Source: Chloroflexota bacterium (GTDB lineage Bacteria > Chloroflexota > Anaerolineae > Anaerolineales > Villigracilaceae). From it: a DNA stretch of 8,090 nucleotides. Location: NCBI GenBank assembly GCA_016191985.1, contig JACPVB010000001.1, forward strand, positions 1 to 8,090. Direction: 5' to 3'. Under the pieces are notes generated by a model. The model was not told where the DNA came from and ran no database searches. It saw nothing but the letters and a program-made list of their open reading frames with translations. A program made the translations under genes and the position numbers. Shown one piece after another: positions 7,030 through 8,090 of this stretch; the first letter of the stretch is position 1; each line of letters starts with the position of its first letter.

Positions 7030-7066
7030 TTGGTGTCTCGACAAGGCTTTGCCAGTCGGCAACCAA
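7030..7066. repeat. Imperfect palindrome between convergent genes
   Basis: Nested complementary segments TTGGT/ACCAA (7030-7034/7062-7066), CGAC/GTCG (7039-7042/7055-7058) and GGC/GCC (7045-7047/7051-7053) surround a TTT loop, with small internal loops between them. It lies in the 131-bp gap (6993-7123) between the ends of the GNAT gene and the minus-strand SUMF1 gene. It has no T run at either exit, so it is a weak terminator candidate at best, or a REP-like element. The rest of this gap shows nothing I can assign. Confidence 0.35.
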
Positions 7067-7123
7067 AAATGCCTATAGATGGCGCAGAATCCTATCCTCC
7101 ATTACGCGCTGTGTTGGGCGTGA

Positions 7124-7876
7124 TCACGGAAACGATGCTGAAAATACACAACGGAAACCAATATCGTAATTTCGCAGTTCAGGGTCGTTTGGATAGCGGG
7201 TGGTCGCATCGGCGGCGTCCACAAATGAACCGCCACGCAGGACTCGATAGGTTTGCCCATAGTTCTCCGAGGCGGATAAGTCCCCGCCTGGATATGAATT
7301 GAACCAATCTGCTGTCCATTCCCAGGCATTCCCAGCCATATCCAGCGCGCCATATGGACTTACACCCTGAGGATACGAGCCAACCTGCACGGTATCGTCG
7401 AGGAAGCTCACGTCAAAATTATTCAACAGGTTTTGGTTTGGAGGCTGGTTGCCCCAGGGATAGAGCCGTTCGTCCGTACCACGTGCAGCTTTTTCCCACT
7501 GCGCTTCCATTGGCAAAGCACGTCCAGCCCATGCGCAATAGGCATTCGCATTTTGCCAGGAGACATATATTACTGGATAATTGGCATACTGTGGGTCTGG
7601 GTAGTATTTTTCGCGAGTGTATGAACTTTCATTTTGGGGCGGCTGACAAACACCCGCCTGCACACATAGAGCATACATGTGATTCGTCACTTCTGTTTCG
7701 TCAATCCAGAACGCATCCAGGTTAACTTCATGGGCAGGTTTCTGCCCCGCCCAGCCATTATCATTGCCCATGATGAACGTTCCAGCGGGGACGTAATGCA
7801 ACCGCATACCATCTATCTTTGAAATAGTCACTTCCCCTGCAACAGGGGGCGCTGGCGTATTGGAACAAGCTATCAG
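7124..7876 (-). pseudogene. SUMF1 (FGE-sulfatase) domain lipoprotein, 5' end cut off by an inserted element
   Basis: The open frame runs from the element boundary at 7876 to TGA at 7124-7126. From the GTG at 7831 it would give 235 residues. Motifs of the formylglycine-generating-enzyme fold, numbered from that GTG, are VPAGTFIMG (14-22), HEVNLDAFWIDETEVTN (34-50), PVIYVSWQNANAYCAWAGRALPMEAQWEKAARG (86-118), PWGN (125-128), VGSYPQGVSPYGALDMAGNAWEWT (150-173), RVLRGGSF (196-203) and GFRCV (225-229). The two catalytic cysteines of true FGE are absent: the colinear positions are Asp205 and Thr210, so sulfatase activation is unlikely. Upstream of the GTG the frame continues as LIACSNTPAPPVAGE, a lipobox and Pro-rich linker, until a TAG (7877-7879) supplied by the inserted element. 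The native product was therefore a secreted, membrane-anchored lipoprotein. A shortened cytoplasmic product from GTG or a later start is possible but would be mislocalised. Confidence 0.85.
7872..7876. repeat. Target-site duplication ATCAG, left copy
   Basis: Direct 5-bp repeat touching the outer edge of the left terminal repeat; identical to 8070-8074. The bases beyond differ, so the duplication is exactly 5 bp. Confidence 0.8.
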
Positions 7877-7892
7877 CTAGACTTTATCCATT
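7877..7892 (+). repeat. Left terminal inverted repeat of the MITE
   Basis: This 16-bp arm pairs with 8054-8069 with one mismatch at its third base (A here, G in the partner). Its first three bases supply the in-frame TAG stop on the minus strand. Confidence 0.85.
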
Positions 7893-8053
7893 TGTAGAGC
7901 AGAATACGCTTGAATTTACTCTCAAATATGCTATTTCTACGACATTGTTAACTTTTTTGGACTTCGCTACGCAGTAGTGATATCGCAAAACTATCTTTTG
8001 CCAGAAAAATGTTGAGAAAAAGCGTCTTTTGCATGTTGAAAAATGGACAATTG

Positions 8054-8069
8054 AATGGATAAAGTCCAG
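8054..8069 (-). repeat. Right terminal inverted repeat of the MITE
   Basis: This 16-bp arm is complementary to 7877-7892. Similarity stops abruptly inside both arms, which marks the repeat length. Confidence 0.85.
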
Positions 8070-8074
8070 ATCAG
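8070..8074. repeat. Target-site duplication ATCAG, right copy
   Basis: Second copy of the 5-bp duplication, touching the outer edge of the right terminal repeat. Confidence 0.8.
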
Positions 8075-8090
8075 GAGGGATGTTGAAAAG
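8070..8090 (-). pseudogene. 5' fragment of the SUMF1 lipoprotein gene (signal peptide region, runs off the window)
   Basis: Read on the minus strand, the bases beyond the element give FSTSL in frame (8089 to 8075). They join directly to LIAC of the downstream part once the element and one duplication are removed, making FSTSLLIACSNT. This is the hydrophobic end and lipobox of a lipoprotein signal peptide. In the present arrangement translation from upstream would run into the element and stop at a TAG at 7991-7993. The start codon lies past the window end. Confidence 0.75.

Larger units (their letters stand above)
7877..8069. mobile_element. MITE-like non-autonomous insertion element, 193 bp
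   Basis: The left end CTAGACTTTATCCATT (7877-7892) and the inverted complement of the right end, CTGGACTTTATCCATT (8054-8069), match at 15 of 16 positions. Both ends are directly flanked by the same 5-mer ATCAG (7872-7876 and 8070-8074), a target-site duplication. The interior has no plausible coding region and is visibly richer in A+T than the flanking genes. Taken together this is a miniature inverted-repeat element mobilised by a transposase elsewhere. Removing the element and one ATCAG restores the reading frame of the interrupted lipoprotein. I cannot assign it to an IS family by memory. Confidence 0.85.

Noticed and set aside
7354..7725. Plus-strand open frame of 123 codons over the SUMF1 gene
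   Set aside because: The minus strand carries clear SUMF1 motifs here; the plus-strand peptide has no recognisable domain and no ribosome binding site.
7877..7960. Outward-facing promoter in the MITE that might drive the truncated SUMF1 gene
   Set aside because: On the minus strand the best -35-like TTGAGA and -10-like TATTCT are only 13 nt apart, and other pairs match poorly, so I cannot support a promoter.
8009..8089. Repeated ATGTTGA(AAA) words at 8009, 8033 and 8080
   Set aside because: Two copies are inside the MITE and one is outside in the signal-peptide codons. Spacing is irregular and the word is short and A/T-rich, so chance is the simplest explanation.
1..8090. tRNA, rRNA, CRISPR array, riboswitch, phage or defence genes
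   Set aside because: Almost all of the window is explained by conserved coding regions, and I saw no regularly spaced repeats, cloverleaf or rRNA-like sequence in the short gaps.

Overview
The window reads as a piece of chromosome from an uncultured or anaerobic bacterium, most likely a member of Chloroflexota, class Anaerolineae. This rests on the combination of a bacterial A/V-type ATPase operon, a divergent MurE whose motifs (GTDGKTT, THEHMDQHG, FGSAGLRD, EDPRTE) I associate with that class, and a lipoprotein with a formylglycine-generating-enzyme (SUMF1) fold. The taxonomic call is inference from protein motifs; no rRNA or other marker is present.

Layout. (1) 1-3969, plus strand: the end of a V-type ATPase operon in the order E (C-terminus only), A, B, D. 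Every junction overlaps (4, 4 and 14 bp), so the catalytic head and the central stalk are made from one translationally coupled message. (2) 3966-4616: a small Rossmann-fold NAD(P)-dependent oxidoreductase of the F420-reductase-like family, joined to atpD by another ATGA overlap with a strong ribosome binding site. It ends at a strong intrinsic terminator (4638-4677). (3) 4688-6322: a MurE-type Mur ligase for peptidoglycan stem-peptide synthesis. It starts only 10 nt after the terminator's T run. A good sigma-70-like promoter lies inside the terminator itself, with its -10 box in the hairpin loop. The gene also carries an in-frame 48-bp palindromic insert. (4) 6396-6992: a RimJ/RimL-like GNAT acetyltransferase. 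(5) 7124-8090, minus strand: a SUMF1-domain lipoprotein gene convergent with the GNAT gene and split by a 193-bp miniature inverted-repeat element (7877-8069). That element has 16-bp terminal inverted repeats and a perfect 5-bp target duplication. Removing it in silico restores a continuous frame and a canonical lipobox (LLIAC).

The ATPase genes act together in ATP synthesis or ion pumping; whether the ion is H+ or Na+ cannot be told because the membrane ring subunit is outside the window. The oxidoreductase is co-transcribed with them but has no known part in the enzyme. MurE, GNAT and the lipoprotein are separate functions.

I do not see a novel defence or metabolic system. The most notable signals are small-scale: the element caught inside a lipoprotein signal peptide, the promoter nested in a terminator, and the coding palindrome in murE.
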